Assembly: GCA_021324825.1 (NCBI GenBank)
Contig: JAJPII010000020.1
Span: 1-64,000 of the forward strand
Source of the DNA: Spartobacteria bacterium
GTDB taxonomy: Bacteria > Verrucomicrobiota > Verrucomicrobiia > Chthoniobacterales > Chthoniobacteraceae
Direction of reading: 5' to 3'
Length of the DNA: 64,000 nt
The translations under genes were made by a program, and so were the position numbers. A model generated the notes under the pieces. That model had not been told where the DNA came from. It saw only the letters and a list, made by a program, of their open reading frames with translations, and ran no database searches. Every line of letters starts with the position of its first letter. The stretch's first letter is position 1. This document shows, piece after piece, positions 45,267 to 54,292 of the stretch.

Positions 45267-46769
45267 ATGATAAACACCCTCCGCAAACATCAGCAGTTCC
45301 TCATGGTGTTTGTCACCATCCTGGTGATCATCTCCTTCGTCTGGTTCTATAACGTCAACCGGACGGCGGGCCGCAACGCCGCCGCCGGCGGCGAGGAGAT
45401 CGCCTCCATCTACGGGCGGCAGCTCACGCAAAACCAGTTGGAGCGCGACTTCCGGCGGTACTACCTCGCGGGGGAATTGGGGCTTTACGAGATGATCCAG
45501 TCCCTGCGCGGAGCCGGGCAGAAAACCGCCGAGGATTTTGTCTGGAACTCGATGGTCCTTGAACACGAGGCCGGCGTCCTGCAAATCCAGCCGACCAAGG
45601 AAGAGATCATCGCGGAGGAATCCCATCTGCCGGTCTTCCAGACAAACGGCGCTTTCGATCCGGACAAACTGGCGGGCTTCATCCAGGAACAGCTCGCCCC
45701 GAAGGGATTCGGCGAAAGCGAGATCGACGAACTCATCGTGAAAGACCTCCAGCTCAAGAAGGTGAAGAAGCTGCTCGCTTCCACCGTGGCGCTGGCGCCG
45801 TCGGAAGTCCGGTTCGCCTACGATGTCGAGAATCGGAAGATGGACATCTCGGTGATCCGCTTCCGGCTCGCCGATGTCCCGGTCAAGCTATCCGAGGACG
45901 ATCTGAAAAAGGCGTTTGAAGCGAGAAAGGACAACTTCCGTTCCGACGAAAAGCGGAAGGTCGCCTTCATCGTCTTCTCGCTGCCGGATTCCGACAAGAA
46001 GCTGGCAGGCAAGGATCTGAATGACGCGATGGGAAAACTGGCGAATCACGCCAGCGATTTCGCCGAAGCGATGACGGAGAAGGGAGCGCGGTTCGACCAG
46101 GTCGCCGCGAAATTCGGCCTGCAAACGCACGAGACGGCGCTCTTCAGCGAAGCCGAACCGGACAAGCAACTGGCCGGGAATCCCGCGGCCGTCCATGCGG
46201 CATTTCAAATGACCAAGGCCGATCCGAACAGCGATCCCGTCCAGGGCCCGAATTCCTTTTATGTAATGCACCTCGAGGACGTGGCTCCGAGTTTGCCCCT
46301 CACCTTCGAACAGGCGCGGGCGCAACTCACCGCGCAACTGAAGGACGAGCGCGCCAAGGAGACGCTGAATCTGAAAGCGACCGATATCCGCAACAAGATC
46401 GTCACCGCGTTGAAGATGGGAAAATCCTTCCCGGAAGCCGCGAAAGCCGCGGGACAGAGCGTCGAAAGCCGTCCGCCGTTCTCGCTGAGCGACTTGAGCA
46501 GCCAGGAGCAACCGGAGACGGGGGCGTTCGCGGAAACCGCGATGCAACTGAGCCCCGGCGAACTAAGCGAGTTCACGCCGTCGGAGAGCGGCGGCGCGCT
46601 CGTCTTCCTGGATAAATTCGAGCCGATAGACCCCGCGGTCTTCGCCAAGGAGGAGCATTCGCTCGGCGAGCGGTTCCTGCGGGGCAAACAGGAGATCGCG
46701 TTCCGCGACTGGCTGCGTCTCCAGCGGCTTGGGGCGCGGATGCACGTCCTTGGCCAGGCGGGGACATGA
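45267..46769 (+). CDS. Membrane-anchored SurA/PpiD-like chaperone
   Basis: A 500-residue protein with an N-terminal inner-membrane helix (MINTLRKHQQFLMVFVTILV then IISFVWFY). The rest is periplasmic and follows the SurA_N/PpiD plan: IYGRQLTQNQLERDFRRYYL, an extended helical chaperone region, and a C-terminal region around QLSPGELSEFTPSESGGALV. The parvulin prolyl-isomerase core is weak or absent, so it is probably a holdase. It is 14 bp after recN and 6 bp before the TPR gene. Confidence 0.82.
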   Translation: MINTLRKHQQFLMVFVTILVIISFVWFYNVNRTAGRNAAAGGEEIASIYGRQLTQNQLERDFRRYYLAGELGLYEMIQSLRGAGQKTAEDFVWNSMVLEHEAGVLQIQPTKEEIIAEESHLPVFQTNGAFDPDKLAGFIQEQLAPKGFGESEIDELIVKDLQLKKVKKLLASTVALAPSEVRFAYDVENRKMDISVIRFRLADVPVKLSEDDLKKAFEARKDNFRSDEKRKVAFIVFSLPDSDKKLAGKDLNDAMGKLANHASDFAEAMTEKGARFDQVAAKFGLQTHETALFSEAEPDKQLAGNPAAVHAAFQMTKADPNSDPVQGPNSFYVMHLEDVAPSLPLTFEQARAQLTAQLKDERAKETLNLKATDIRNKIVTALKMGKSFPEAAKAAGQSVESRPPFSLSDLSSQEQPETGAFAETAMQLSPGELSEFTPSESGGALVFLDKFEPIDPAVFAKEEHSLGERFLRGKQEIAFRDWLRLQRLGARMHVLGQAGT

Positions 46770-46775
46770 GCCGCC

Positions 46776-47108
46776 ATGGCGCTCGAAGAACTCTTTGACG
46801 ACGCAAACGGCGACCTCGCCGTAGGCGACCTGGAAAGCGCGGTTGAAAAGTACCGGCAATGCGTCGCCGAAGACCCCGCGTTCTTCGACGGCTGGCACGC
46901 CCTCGGCATGGCGCTCATGAAAATCGGGCGCTATGAAGAGGCTATCGCCGCCGGCCTGAAATCAGTGGAGCTTCGGCCCAACGACCAACTCGGCTGGTCA
47001 AGCCTCTCTCTCTTTTACGTGCGGAACAACCAGATACAGGAAGCCGAGGCCGCGGGCGCGAAAGCGAGAATCCTCTCGTGGGGCGGCAAAGTAAAAAAGG
47101 ACTCCTGA
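46776..47108 (+). CDS. Small TPR-repeat protein
   Basis: A 110-residue protein made of about three TPR units (LESAVEKYRQCVAEDPAFFD, GWHALGMALMKIGRYEEAIA, SSLSLFYVRNNQIQEAEAAG). Cytoplasmic scaffolding role presumed. Its stop abuts the metG start exactly, and its last codons (AAAAAGGAC) provide the metG Shine-Dalgarno sequence. Confidence 0.8.
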   Translation: MALEELFDDANGDLAVGDLESAVEKYRQCVAEDPAFFDGWHALGMALMKIGRYEEAIAAGLKSVELRPNDQLGWSSLSLFYVRNNQIQEAEAAGAKARILSWGGKVKKDS

Positions 47109-48668
47109 ATGTTCATCACCACCGCCATCGACTACACGAACGCGCCGCCGCACATAGGGCACGCTTACGAGAAAGTGCTGGCCGACGCCATCGCGCGCTA
47201 CCGGCGGCTGAAAGGCGAGCAGGTTTACTTCCTCACCGGCGTCGACCAACACGGCCAGAAGGTGCAGCAAGCCGCGGAGAAGGAAGGCATCCCCCCGCTC
47301 GCCTTCGCCGAACGCATCTCCGCCTCCTTTCTCGCGCTCTGGGAAAAGCTGGGCGTCGAGCCGGACGGCTGGGCGAAGACGACCGATCCCCGCCATGCCC
47401 TGGCGGTCCGCAAGATTCTCCAGTCCCTTTACGAAAAGGGAGACCTCTACAAAGCGGCCTATGCCGGGTTCTACAGCGTGCGGCAGGAACAATTCCTCAC
47501 CGAAAAAGAGCGCGGCCCGGACGGCGAATTCGGCCCGGAATGGGGACAAGTCATCGAGATCGAGGAGGAGAACTGGTATTTCAGGCTCTCCTCCTACGGC
47601 GAATGGCTCAACCGTTTCGTCGAAGCCCGGCCCGATTTCGTCCTTCCAAATTTCCGGCGCGCCGAATTGTTGAACGCCATCGGGAAAGTCTCGGGCGATC
47701 TCTGCATCTCCAGGCCAAAGACCCGGCTCGCATGGGGCATCGAACTCCCGTTCGACCCTCTCTACGTCACCTACGTCTGGTTCGACGCCCTCATCAACTA
47801 CCTCAGCTTCGCCGGTTACCTCGCCGAGCCGGACGCCGGTCTCCCCGATTTTTCCGAATTATGGAACCCGCGCGCCCTGCACGTCATCGGCAAGGACATC
47901 CTGAGTCCGCCGCACGGCATCTACTGGCCAATCATGCTGCACGCCATCGGCTTCCCCGACGACCGGATGCCGCAACTCCTCGTCCACGGCTGGTGGAACC
48001 TCGGCGGCGCGAAGATGAGCAAGACGCTTGGCAACGTCGTCGACCCCTCCGCCCTCGCGGACAAATACGGCGCCGAATGCCTGCGCTACGCCCTCCTGCG
48101 CGACATCGCCACGGGCCATGACGCCGATTTCAGCGAAGACCGCCTCCGGCAGCGCTACAACGCCGACCTCGCCAACGACCTGGGGAATCTCCTCAACCGC
48201 ACATTGAACATGATCCAGCGCTACCGTTCGGGCGTCGTGGTAAAATCAAACGGCGAAGGCCCGCTGTCCGGCCTGGCGGCGCAAATGGCGGGGACCTACC
48301 GGCAACGCTTCGACGAGTTCCAGGTCCACTCGGCGCTGGAGGCGATCTGGAGCTTCATCTCCGAGTGCAACGCCTTCGTGGAAAAATCGGCGCCGTGGAA
48401 GCTCGCCAAAGACACGGCGCGCTCCGCCGCCCTGGATGGCGTGCTCTACGACCTGGCGGAGTCCTTGCGAATAATAGCCGTCCTGGTCTCTCCGGTTCTG
48501 CCAAAAGCCGCGCGTTCGATGTTCGACCAGTTGAGAGTCACGGAGGAACCTTCCCTGGGAAACGCAAGCTGGGGAGGATTGCCGGACGCCCACGCCGTTG
48601 GAAGCCCGAGCCCACTATTTCCGCGCCTGGATGAGGACACTCCTCCCCTCAAAGCTTCTGGAAGATGA
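47109..48668 (+). CDS. metG: Methionyl-tRNA synthetase
   Basis: A class I synthetase of 519 residues that charges initiator and elongator tRNA-Met. The HIGH signature is PPHIGHAY (13-20), the KMSKS loop is AKMSKTLGN near 302, and FITTAIDYTNAPP is the standard N-terminus. The anticodon domain follows (DLANDLGNLLNRTLNMIQRY). No C-terminal dimerisation/tRNA-binding module is fused. An AAGGA sequence lies 9-13 bp before the ATG. Its last 20 bp overlap the convergent GH13 gene. Confidence 0.96.
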   Translation: MFITTAIDYTNAPPHIGHAYEKVLADAIARYRRLKGEQVYFLTGVDQHGQKVQQAAEKEGIPPLAFAERISASFLALWEKLGVEPDGWAKTTDPRHALAVRKILQSLYEKGDLYKAAYAGFYSVRQEQFLTEKERGPDGEFGPEWGQVIEIEEENWYFRLSSYGEWLNRFVEARPDFVLPNFRRAELLNAIGKVSGDLCISRPKTRLAWGIELPFDPLYVTYVWFDALINYLSFAGYLAEPDAGLPDFSELWNPRALHVIGKDILSPPHGIYWPIMLHAIGFPDDRMPQLLVHGWWNLGGAKMSKTLGNVVDPSALADKYGAECLRYALLRDIATGHDADFSEDRLRQRYNADLANDLGNLLNRTLNMIQRYRSGVVVKSNGEGPLSGLAAQMAGTYRQRFDEFQVHSALEAIWSFISECNAFVEKSAPWKLAKDTARSAALDGVLYDLAESLRIIAVLVSPVLPKAARSMFDQLRVTEEPSLGNASWGGLPDAHAVGSPSPLFPRLDEDTPPLKASGR

Positions 48669-51003
48669 GGAAGCCCGAGGCGGGAAGGTTTGCCTGGAAA
48701 CGCCCGCCGGAAACAGGGATGTCCGCGCCGAAATTGCCGACGCCTTTTCCGCCGTAGATAAAGGCGTCGCTGTTGAAGATTTCACGCCAGGAACCGTCCG
48801 GAAGCCGCGACGGATCGGTTTGAACGACGTAGCCATTTAAATACGGCCGGTTCGCGAGGCTGGCGACGATCAGCAGCATGTCGTTCCCGGCGCTGCGGGT
48901 GAAGGCGATGACGCGGTTCGCGCCGATGGCGTGGAGGATGTCGATCTGCAATGACCGCGCGGCGGGATGCGAACGGCTTAACTTGATGGCTTCCTGATAG
49001 AAGCGGAACAGGTTCGCTCCGATCCCGGCGCGATCTCCGAAGAGGTCTTCCCGGTTCTGCATGAAGGTGTCGTATTTATAAAGCTTCCGGGCGCCGATTT
49101 CTTCACCCATGAAAAACATCGGCGTGCCCGCGGAAAGGAGGGTGAGGCCGAATGCCGCGCGACAACGCGCTTCCGCGGCGTCGCGGGTGGCTCCGAGGAG
49201 CGGGGCGCCGTTGACGGCGCAGACGATTGTCCGCTGGGTGCCGCCCGCGTTGCCCGCCTCGTCGTGCGACTCGTTATAGACGATCTGGTTCAGCCTGCTG
49301 TCGTAGAGGACGCCCGCGAATTGTTCGATGGCCAGCGGCGAGTCGTCCCCCGCGCCGGCGTTCTTGATGAGCCGGGCGGCGCCCCCCGCCATGTCGGAAT
49401 CGCCGATGAGGTTGTGGTAGAAGGCGGCGCACCAGGTCGAGTCAAAGCCAAGCCCCCCGATGTCCGGCGATTGGGTTACGGCGGCCCAGCCGGTGTGATC
49501 TTCCGCGATCAACAGGGCGGCGGGCCGGATGAGGCGGATGGTGCGACTCCATTCCTGGAGCATTTTGACGCCGAACAGGTTGGCGTTTCCGACGGAATGG
49601 CCGTTCGCGTGCAGGACATTGTCGCGATGGATGGCCTGGGTGAGATCGACGCGCATCCCGTCGACGTGGAATTCCTCGAAGAAGGCGGCCGCGCTGCTGA
49701 CGAAAAGATGCCGGACGATCTCCTCCCAATAACGCGGGGCGTAGCCGGTCGAGCCGTTGTCGATGTAACCGCCGTCCGGCGAGGCGTACGAGGCCGGATC
49801 GCCCTCGTACCAGTAGTAGATATTCTGTTCGGGAGCGTCCGAGTCGTATTGCCATTGGTCGCGCGCCGCGCTGAAGTCGAAGTGGTTGTAACAGACATCC
49901 TGCAACACGGCGACGCCGCACCGGTGGCATTCCCGGACGAAGCGCTTGTAATCGTCGCGGCTGCCCGCGATGGACTCTATGACGAAGTAATGGGAATCGC
50001 CGTAACCCCAGCCCGCGCCGCCGGAGAATTCGCACATGGGAAGCAACTCGACCGCATTGACGCCGAGGTCGCAGAGATACGGCAGCAGGTCCACGGCGTC
50101 CCGCAAAGTTCCCGGGCCGTCCTTGCCGGGGCCGCCGAGGGCGTTGACGTGCAGTTCGTAGATGATGAGGTCCGAAAGCCGCGCGGGGACGGGAAGACCG
50201 GAGGTAAACTCGTCTTGCCAGAAATCGGATTCCGGGATGCCATCCACGGTATCGAGGCTGGTGACGACGCTGCAGCTTTTCGAGCCGTCCAGGGTCTCGG
50301 GGGTTCCCGTGAAGTGCGCGCCCGCGGGGTTGAACGCGCCGCAGCCGATCTGGTCGCGGGAGAAAAGGTCGGTCCTGTAAACCGTCTCCCCCTGGGCGTT
50401 CCGGATGCGATACATATAGGGAACGCCTTGGTAATCGCAAAAGCCGGGAAGGACGGGGCTTTCCCATATGCCGCAATCCCCGCGCTGGAGAGGGATTGGC
50501 CGCCGCGAAGGATCGATCCCGTCTCCGTCATCGGCGATGTAGCCGTTTGCCGGCAGTCCGAAGACGACGTCGATGGCGAGGGCGTTCGGCGCCCACACGG
50601 AGAACCGGAGACCGGGGTCGGCATCCGGCGCCGTGTAGTATTTGCGGGCCCCGAGGCGGCGCGTATAGGTGAGGTGGAAGTCCTGCAAGGCGGTGTCGCC
50701 GCCGAGTTGAAAGGAACGATAGCGATCCGCGGAAGTCGGGTCGTTCACCTGGGTCGGGATGCCCCAAAGATTGGTTCCCGAAGGGCCGTCGAGTTTTACG
50801 CCCCACCGGAATTGCGCGCCTTCATCCGCAAGATCCACCGAAGCCGTAAAGCAGGGGCAGCCGTCTTCCGCGACGCCCGGAGTCATTGGCGTCTCGCTCC
50901 ACGTCGCGGAGTAGCGGCCCGAGTTATCCCACGTGCCGGTAAGGCGGGCGTTGCTGAAAATCGACCGCCTCAGCCCGGTCAAGTACCGGAACCGGACGAT
51001 CAC
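48649..51003 (-). CDS. GH13-family glycosidase (branching-enzyme-like)
   Basis: A 784-residue alpha-glucan-active enzyme translated from GTG. The first 280 residues form E-set/CBM48-like beta modules (RFSVWAPNALAIDVVFGLPA). The GH13 barrel has all four conserved regions: DVCYNH, GMRVD with the nucleophile Asp near 450, IAEDH with the acid near 501, and NESHDE near 577. A C-terminal beta domain closes it. It resembles glycogen branching or trehalose-synthesis enzymes; substrate uncertain. Its GTG overlaps the HpnH-like stop by one base (TAGTG). Confidence 0.85.
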   Translation of the reverse strand: MIVRFRYLTGLRRSIFSNARLTGTWDNSGRYSATWSETPMTPGVAEDGCPCFTASVDLADEGAQFRWGVKLDGPSGTNLWGIPTQVNDPTSADRYRSFQLGGDTALQDFHLTYTRRLGARKYYTAPDADPGLRFSVWAPNALAIDVVFGLPANGYIADDGDGIDPSRRPIPLQRGDCGIWESPVLPGFCDYQGVPYMYRIRNAQGETVYRTDLFSRDQIGCGAFNPAGAHFTGTPETLDGSKSCSVVTSLDTVDGIPESDFWQDEFTSGLPVPARLSDLIIYELHVNALGGPGKDGPGTLRDAVDLLPYLCDLGVNAVELLPMCEFSGGAGWGYGDSHYFVIESIAGSRDDYKRFVRECHRCGVAVLQDVCYNHFDFSAARDQWQYDSDAPEQNIYYWYEGDPASYASPDGGYIDNGSTGYAPRYWEEIVRHLFVSSAAAFFEEFHVDGMRVDLTQAIHRDNVLHANGHSVGNANLFGVKMLQEWSRTIRLIRPAALLIAEDHTGWAAVTQSPDIGGLGFDSTWCAAFYHNLIGDSDMAGGAARLIKNAGAGDDSPLAIEQFAGVLYDSRLNQIVYNESHDEAGNAGGTQRTIVCAVNGAPLLGATRDAAEARCRAAFGLTLLSAGTPMFFMGEEIGARKLYKYDTFMQNREDLFGDRAGIGANLFRFYQEAIKLSRSHPAARSLQIDILHAIGANRVIAFTRSAGNDMLLIVASLANRPYLNGYVVQTDPSRLPDGSWREIFNSDAFIYGGKGVGNFGADIPVSGGRFQANLPASGFLIFQKL

Positions 51004-52298
51004 TAGGCCGCGACGACGTCGGGCGTTTCTTTCTTGCCCGTGAGGTGGCCCTTGCCGACGGTGACGCCATTATAGGCCTTCTCCTCGATATCCGGGTCGA
51101 CCGGGCCGGGTTTGGGCCTCGGCGCGAAGTTGAACCGGATATTCTTCCAGGTGTCGCCCGGCTTCGCGTTGTCGCCGAGCATCGCGCTCGGTTCGTAGCC
51201 GCAGTGGACCATGCAATTCTCGCAACGGGCGTCGCGCGCGACGCCGTTGACGACGCCGTAGTTCTCCCATTGCACCTTCTCGAGCAACTCGGCGTAGGAG
51301 GCGAAATGGCCGTCGGTCATGAGGTAGCAAGGCGCCTTCCACCCGCGGATGTTCCGCGTGGGGATGGCCCAGGCCGAGCAGGTCAACTCGCGCTTGCCTG
51401 CGAGGAATTCCAGGTAGATCGGCGTGCCGAAAAGCGTGTAGGTCTTTCCCCATTCCTCGACCTTCTGGAATTTCTCGACGGTCTTTTTCCGCGTCAGGAA
51501 GAAATTCTCGGGGTCGAGGTTCAGCCGCTTCATCATGTCTTTCTTCGCGGCGTCGTATTCGTAGCCGGGGGAGATGGTGTGCCCGTCCACCTCCAGCGTC
51601 GTCAGGAAATCGAACATCTGTTCGATCTCGCCCATGTCGGTTTCCTTGTAGATGGTCGTGTTTGTGGCGACCTGGTACCCCAGGATTTTCGCCATCCGGA
51701 TGGCGAAGATGCATTCCTTGAAGACGCCTTCGCGCTCGACGATAAGGTCGTGCGTCCGTTCCAGGCCGTCAAGATGGACGTTCCAATACATCCACTTGCT
51801 GGGGCTGATAACGGCTTTGGCGGTGTCCTTCGGGCCTTTGCGAACCTCGGCGGCGTCCTTTTCGGAAACAAGCTCGGCTTGAAGGAGTTTTTGCAACGTC
51901 GCCTCCGCCGCCCCGCGGTCGCGGACGTATTCGGAGGCGAGGTATTCCCTCATCTTCTTCCGCATGAACATGGCGTTCGTGCAGATATAGACGATGCGCT
52001 TCTGTTCGAGCAGCCCCTGGACGAGCGCCTCGATGTGCGGGTAAATAAGCGGCTCGCCGCCACAGATGGAGACCATCGGCGCGTTGCATTCGGCGGCGGC
52101 CCCAAGGCAATCCTCCAGGGACATCATGTCCTTGAGGGAGGTTGAGTATTCCCGGATGCGTCCGCAACCGGTGCAGGTGAGATTGCAAGTGTGGAGCGGC
52201 TCGAGCTGGAGCACGGTGGCAAACTTCTCCGTCCGGCGAATCTTATGACCGATAATATACGCGGCGATCTTTGCGGTTAAAGGAAGCGGAAATCTCAT
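51003..52298 (-). CDS. hpnH: Radical SAM protein resembling adenosyl-hopene transferase HpnH
   Basis: A 431-residue radical SAM enzyme. The [4Fe-4S] cysteines are Cys38, Cys42 and Cys45 (HTCNLTCTGCGRI), followed by SICGGEPLIYP and, near the C-terminus, GWKAPCYLMTDG and CENCMVHCGYEPSA, which resemble the SPASM-like end of HpnH. HpnH adds adenosine to diploptene in hopanoid synthesis. About fifty extra residues (112-165) interrupt the barrel before NVHLDGLE. No squalene-hopene cyclase or other hpn gene is in the window, so the hopanoid role is by similarity. Confidence 0.7.
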   Translation of the reverse strand: MRFPLPLTAKIAAYIIGHKIRRTEKFATVLQLEPLHTCNLTCTGCGRIREYSTSLKDMMSLEDCLGAAAECNAPMVSICGGEPLIYPHIEALVQGLLEQKRIVYICTNAMFMRKKMREYLASEYVRDRGAAEATLQKLLQAELVSEKDAAEVRKGPKDTAKAVISPSKWMYWNVHLDGLERTHDLIVEREGVFKECIFAIRMAKILGYQVATNTTIYKETDMGEIEQMFDFLTTLEVDGHTISPGYEYDAAKKDMMKRLNLDPENFFLTRKKTVEKFQKVEEWGKTYTLFGTPIYLEFLAGKRELTCSAWAIPTRNIRGWKAPCYLMTDGHFASYAELLEKVQWENYGVVNGVARDARCENCMVHCGYEPSAMLGDNAKPGDTWKNIRFNFAPRPKPGPVDPDIEEKAYNGVTVGKGHLTGKKETPDVVAA

Positions 52299-52383
52299 TT
52301 GGCGGACATCATCGCAACGGACGGAGTCCTGTCAACTCCGAAAGGGCGACGGCAGATAATTTCTTTTTTATTTTCGCCCTGAG

Positions 52384-52439
52384 CGGCGTCGCCAGCCGCC
52401 TGGGGCGGGAAGGCAATGCCAAAGCGCCATGCGGCAAGG
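52384..52439. repeat. Dispersed intergenic element, copy E
   Basis: In the gap between the HpnH-like gene and ubiD. It reads GCCAGCCGCCTGGGGCGGGA then AGGCAATGCCAAAGCGCC, the reverse complement of the core found in copies B and C (CGCTTTGGC(A/G)TTGCC...CCAGGCGGCT). The hairpin half of the element is incomplete. Confidence 0.55.
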
Positions 52440-52440
52440 T

Positions 52441-53898
52441 TCATCTTTCCAGTTGTTTCCGCAATGCGTCGACTCTTGCCTTCACCGGGTCGTCCATCTT
52501 CAGAAGCTCGGGCCACCCGCGCAGATACCCTTCGCCCGGCAGTTTGCGCGTGGCGTCGATCCCCATGTGCGAGCCGATGTTCGGCAGGCTCGGCCCGTGG
52601 TCGAGGGAGTCGCACGGATTTTTAATAAAAGTTGTGTCGCGTTGCGGGTCGGTGTTCGCGCAAAGGCGGAAGAGGACTTCGCTGGTGTTGTGGACGTCGC
52701 AATCTTCGTCCACGACGACGATGTATTTGGAAAACATCATCTGCCCCATGCCCCAGAGGCCGTGCATGATCTTATAGGCCTGGTAAGGGTATTGCTTGCG
52801 GATGCTGACGAAGACGAGGTTATGGAAGACGCCTTCGGGCGGCAGCGCCATGTCGACGATCTCGGGAAAATTCATCCTGAACACGGGCAGGAAGATGCGG
52901 ACGCTGGCGTCGCCTATATAGAAATCCTCCATGGGCGGGATGCCGACGATGGTGGCGGGATAGACCGCGTCCTTCCGGCGCGTAAGGGCGGTGAGATGAA
53001 AGACCGGGTAGGGATCGACGCCGGTGTAGAAGCCGGTGTGGTCGCCGAAAGGCCCTTCCGGCCGCGTCTCGCCAGGCTGGACGTAGCCTTCCAGGACGAA
53101 ATCGGCGTCGGCGGGCACTTCCAGGTCGACGGTTTCGCAACGAACCAGTTCGACCGATTTCTTCCGGACAAAGCCGGCGAAGAGAATTTCATCCAGGCCG
53201 TCGGGCAACGGCGCCGTGGCGGCGAAGGTGTAGGCCGGATCGCCGCCGAGGCAAACCGCGACGGGCATCCGCTCGCCTCTTTCGTAGTAACGCTTGCCAT
53301 GGCGCGCGCCGACTTTGTGAACCTGCCAATGCATCCCGGTGGTGCGGCCGTCGTAAATCTGCATCCGGTAAACGCCGACGTTGCGTTCGCCGGTATCCGG
53401 GTCTTTCGTATGGACGTTGGGCAGGGTGATGAAGCGGCCGCCATCCTTCGGCCAGCATTTCAGGATCGGCAGGTCGTCGAGAGAGAAGTCTTTTTCGATC
53501 ACCTCCTTGCAAGGGCCGTCCTTTACGCGCTTTGGGCGGGCGTGGAGCAGATCGACGCCCTGTTTCAACAGCGTCCACCCTTCCTTCATGCTCGTGGGCG
53601 GCTTGGCCTTGAGGATGAGTTGCATCTGGTGCGCCAACTCCTCCACCTCCCCGACCTGGAGGGCCGCCGCCATCCGCTTTGCCGAGCCCATCGTATTGAT
53701 TGCCAGCGGGAATGCGGAGGGTTTGCCGCCGATCGTCGGTTTCTCGAAGAGGAGCGCCTTCCCCCCGCCGGGCGATTTCATCTCGCGGTCCGCGAACTCG
53801 GTTATCTCCAGTTCCGTCGCGACCGGGATCGCGATGCGCCGCAACTCCCCGGCGCGCTCCAGCGCGGCGAGAAATTCGGAGAAGGAGCCGAACGCCAT
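52441..53898 (-). CDS. ubiD: UbiD-family (prenylated-FMN) decarboxylase
   Basis: A 485-residue decarboxylase like E. coli UbiD. Landmarks are GRFITLPNVHTKDPDTGERN, PEGPFGDHTGFYTGVDPYPV near 284 (active-site Glu with Asp at the second acidic position), KQFP-like FRMNFPEIVDMALPPEG, and the C-terminal HMGIDATRKLPGEGY. It needs prenylated FMN from a UbiX partner that is not in the window. In a likely menaquinone-using organism the substrate need not be a ubiquinone precursor. The ATG at 53898 is used. Confidence 0.85.
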   Translation of the reverse strand: MAFGSFSEFLAALERAGELRRIAIPVATELEITEFADREMKSPGGGKALLFEKPTIGGKPSAFPLAINTMGSAKRMAAALQVGEVEELAHQMQLILKAKPPTSMKEGWTLLKQGVDLLHARPKRVKDGPCKEVIEKDFSLDDLPILKCWPKDGGRFITLPNVHTKDPDTGERNVGVYRMQIYDGRTTGMHWQVHKVGARHGKRYYERGERMPVAVCLGGDPAYTFAATAPLPDGLDEILFAGFVRKKSVELVRCETVDLEVPADADFVLEGYVQPGETRPEGPFGDHTGFYTGVDPYPVFHLTALTRRKDAVYPATIVGIPPMEDFYIGDASVRIFLPVFRMNFPEIVDMALPPEGVFHNLVFVSIRKQYPYQAYKIMHGLWGMGQMMFSKYIVVVDEDCDVHNTSEVLFRLCANTDPQRDTTFIKNPCDSLDHGPSLPNIGSHMGIDATRKLPGEGYLRGWPELLKMDDPVKARVDALRKQLER

Positions 53899-53899
53899 A

Positions 53900-54292
53900 T
53901 TATTTCGCTCCGGCGGGGAAGTGTTCAGCGAGCAGTTCCCCCACCTTTTCCACACCGTGGACGATGGCGGTGGTGAACGATTCCTTTTTGAGATGCGCGG
54001 TCATGGCGGCGGTCACTTCCTGCCAGAAACCGTCGCCGCATTTCTCATGCACCGCGGCGTCGCCGATCACCGCGAAGACCCTGCTCTCCGGGGCCAGGTA
54101 GATAAGCGCGGACTTCGGCCTCTTGTTCATCCCGAGTTTATCGAACCGCCGTTGCGCGGACGCCACCGCATCCGCCGCCTCCCGGTGCGAAATGTAAACG
54201 CGTATATGCCCCGAGGTCTTCTTTTCCGCGTTGGCGATGGCCGAGAGGATGCGGTCGTGATCCAGCTTGCTGACGAAATGGCGCGCCTTCAT
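53900..54292 (-). CDS. Small TPM-domain protein
   Basis: A 130-residue protein with a TPM (YgcG/MOLO1) domain: HIRVYISHREAADAVASAQR, ALIYLAPESRVFAVIGDAAV, CGDGFWQEV and IVHGVEKVGELLAEHFP. There is no signal peptide, so it may be cytoplasmic or rely on the other TPM protein. It follows the longer TPM gene with no gap. Such lemA-TPM-TPM trios are common; the role is unknown. Confidence 0.85.
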   Translation of the reverse strand: MKARHFVSKLDHDRILSAIANAEKKTSGHIRVYISHREAADAVASAQRRFDKLGMNKRPKSALIYLAPESRVFAVIGDAAVHEKCGDGFWQEVTAAMTAHLKKESFTTAIVHGVEKVGELLAEHFPAGAK

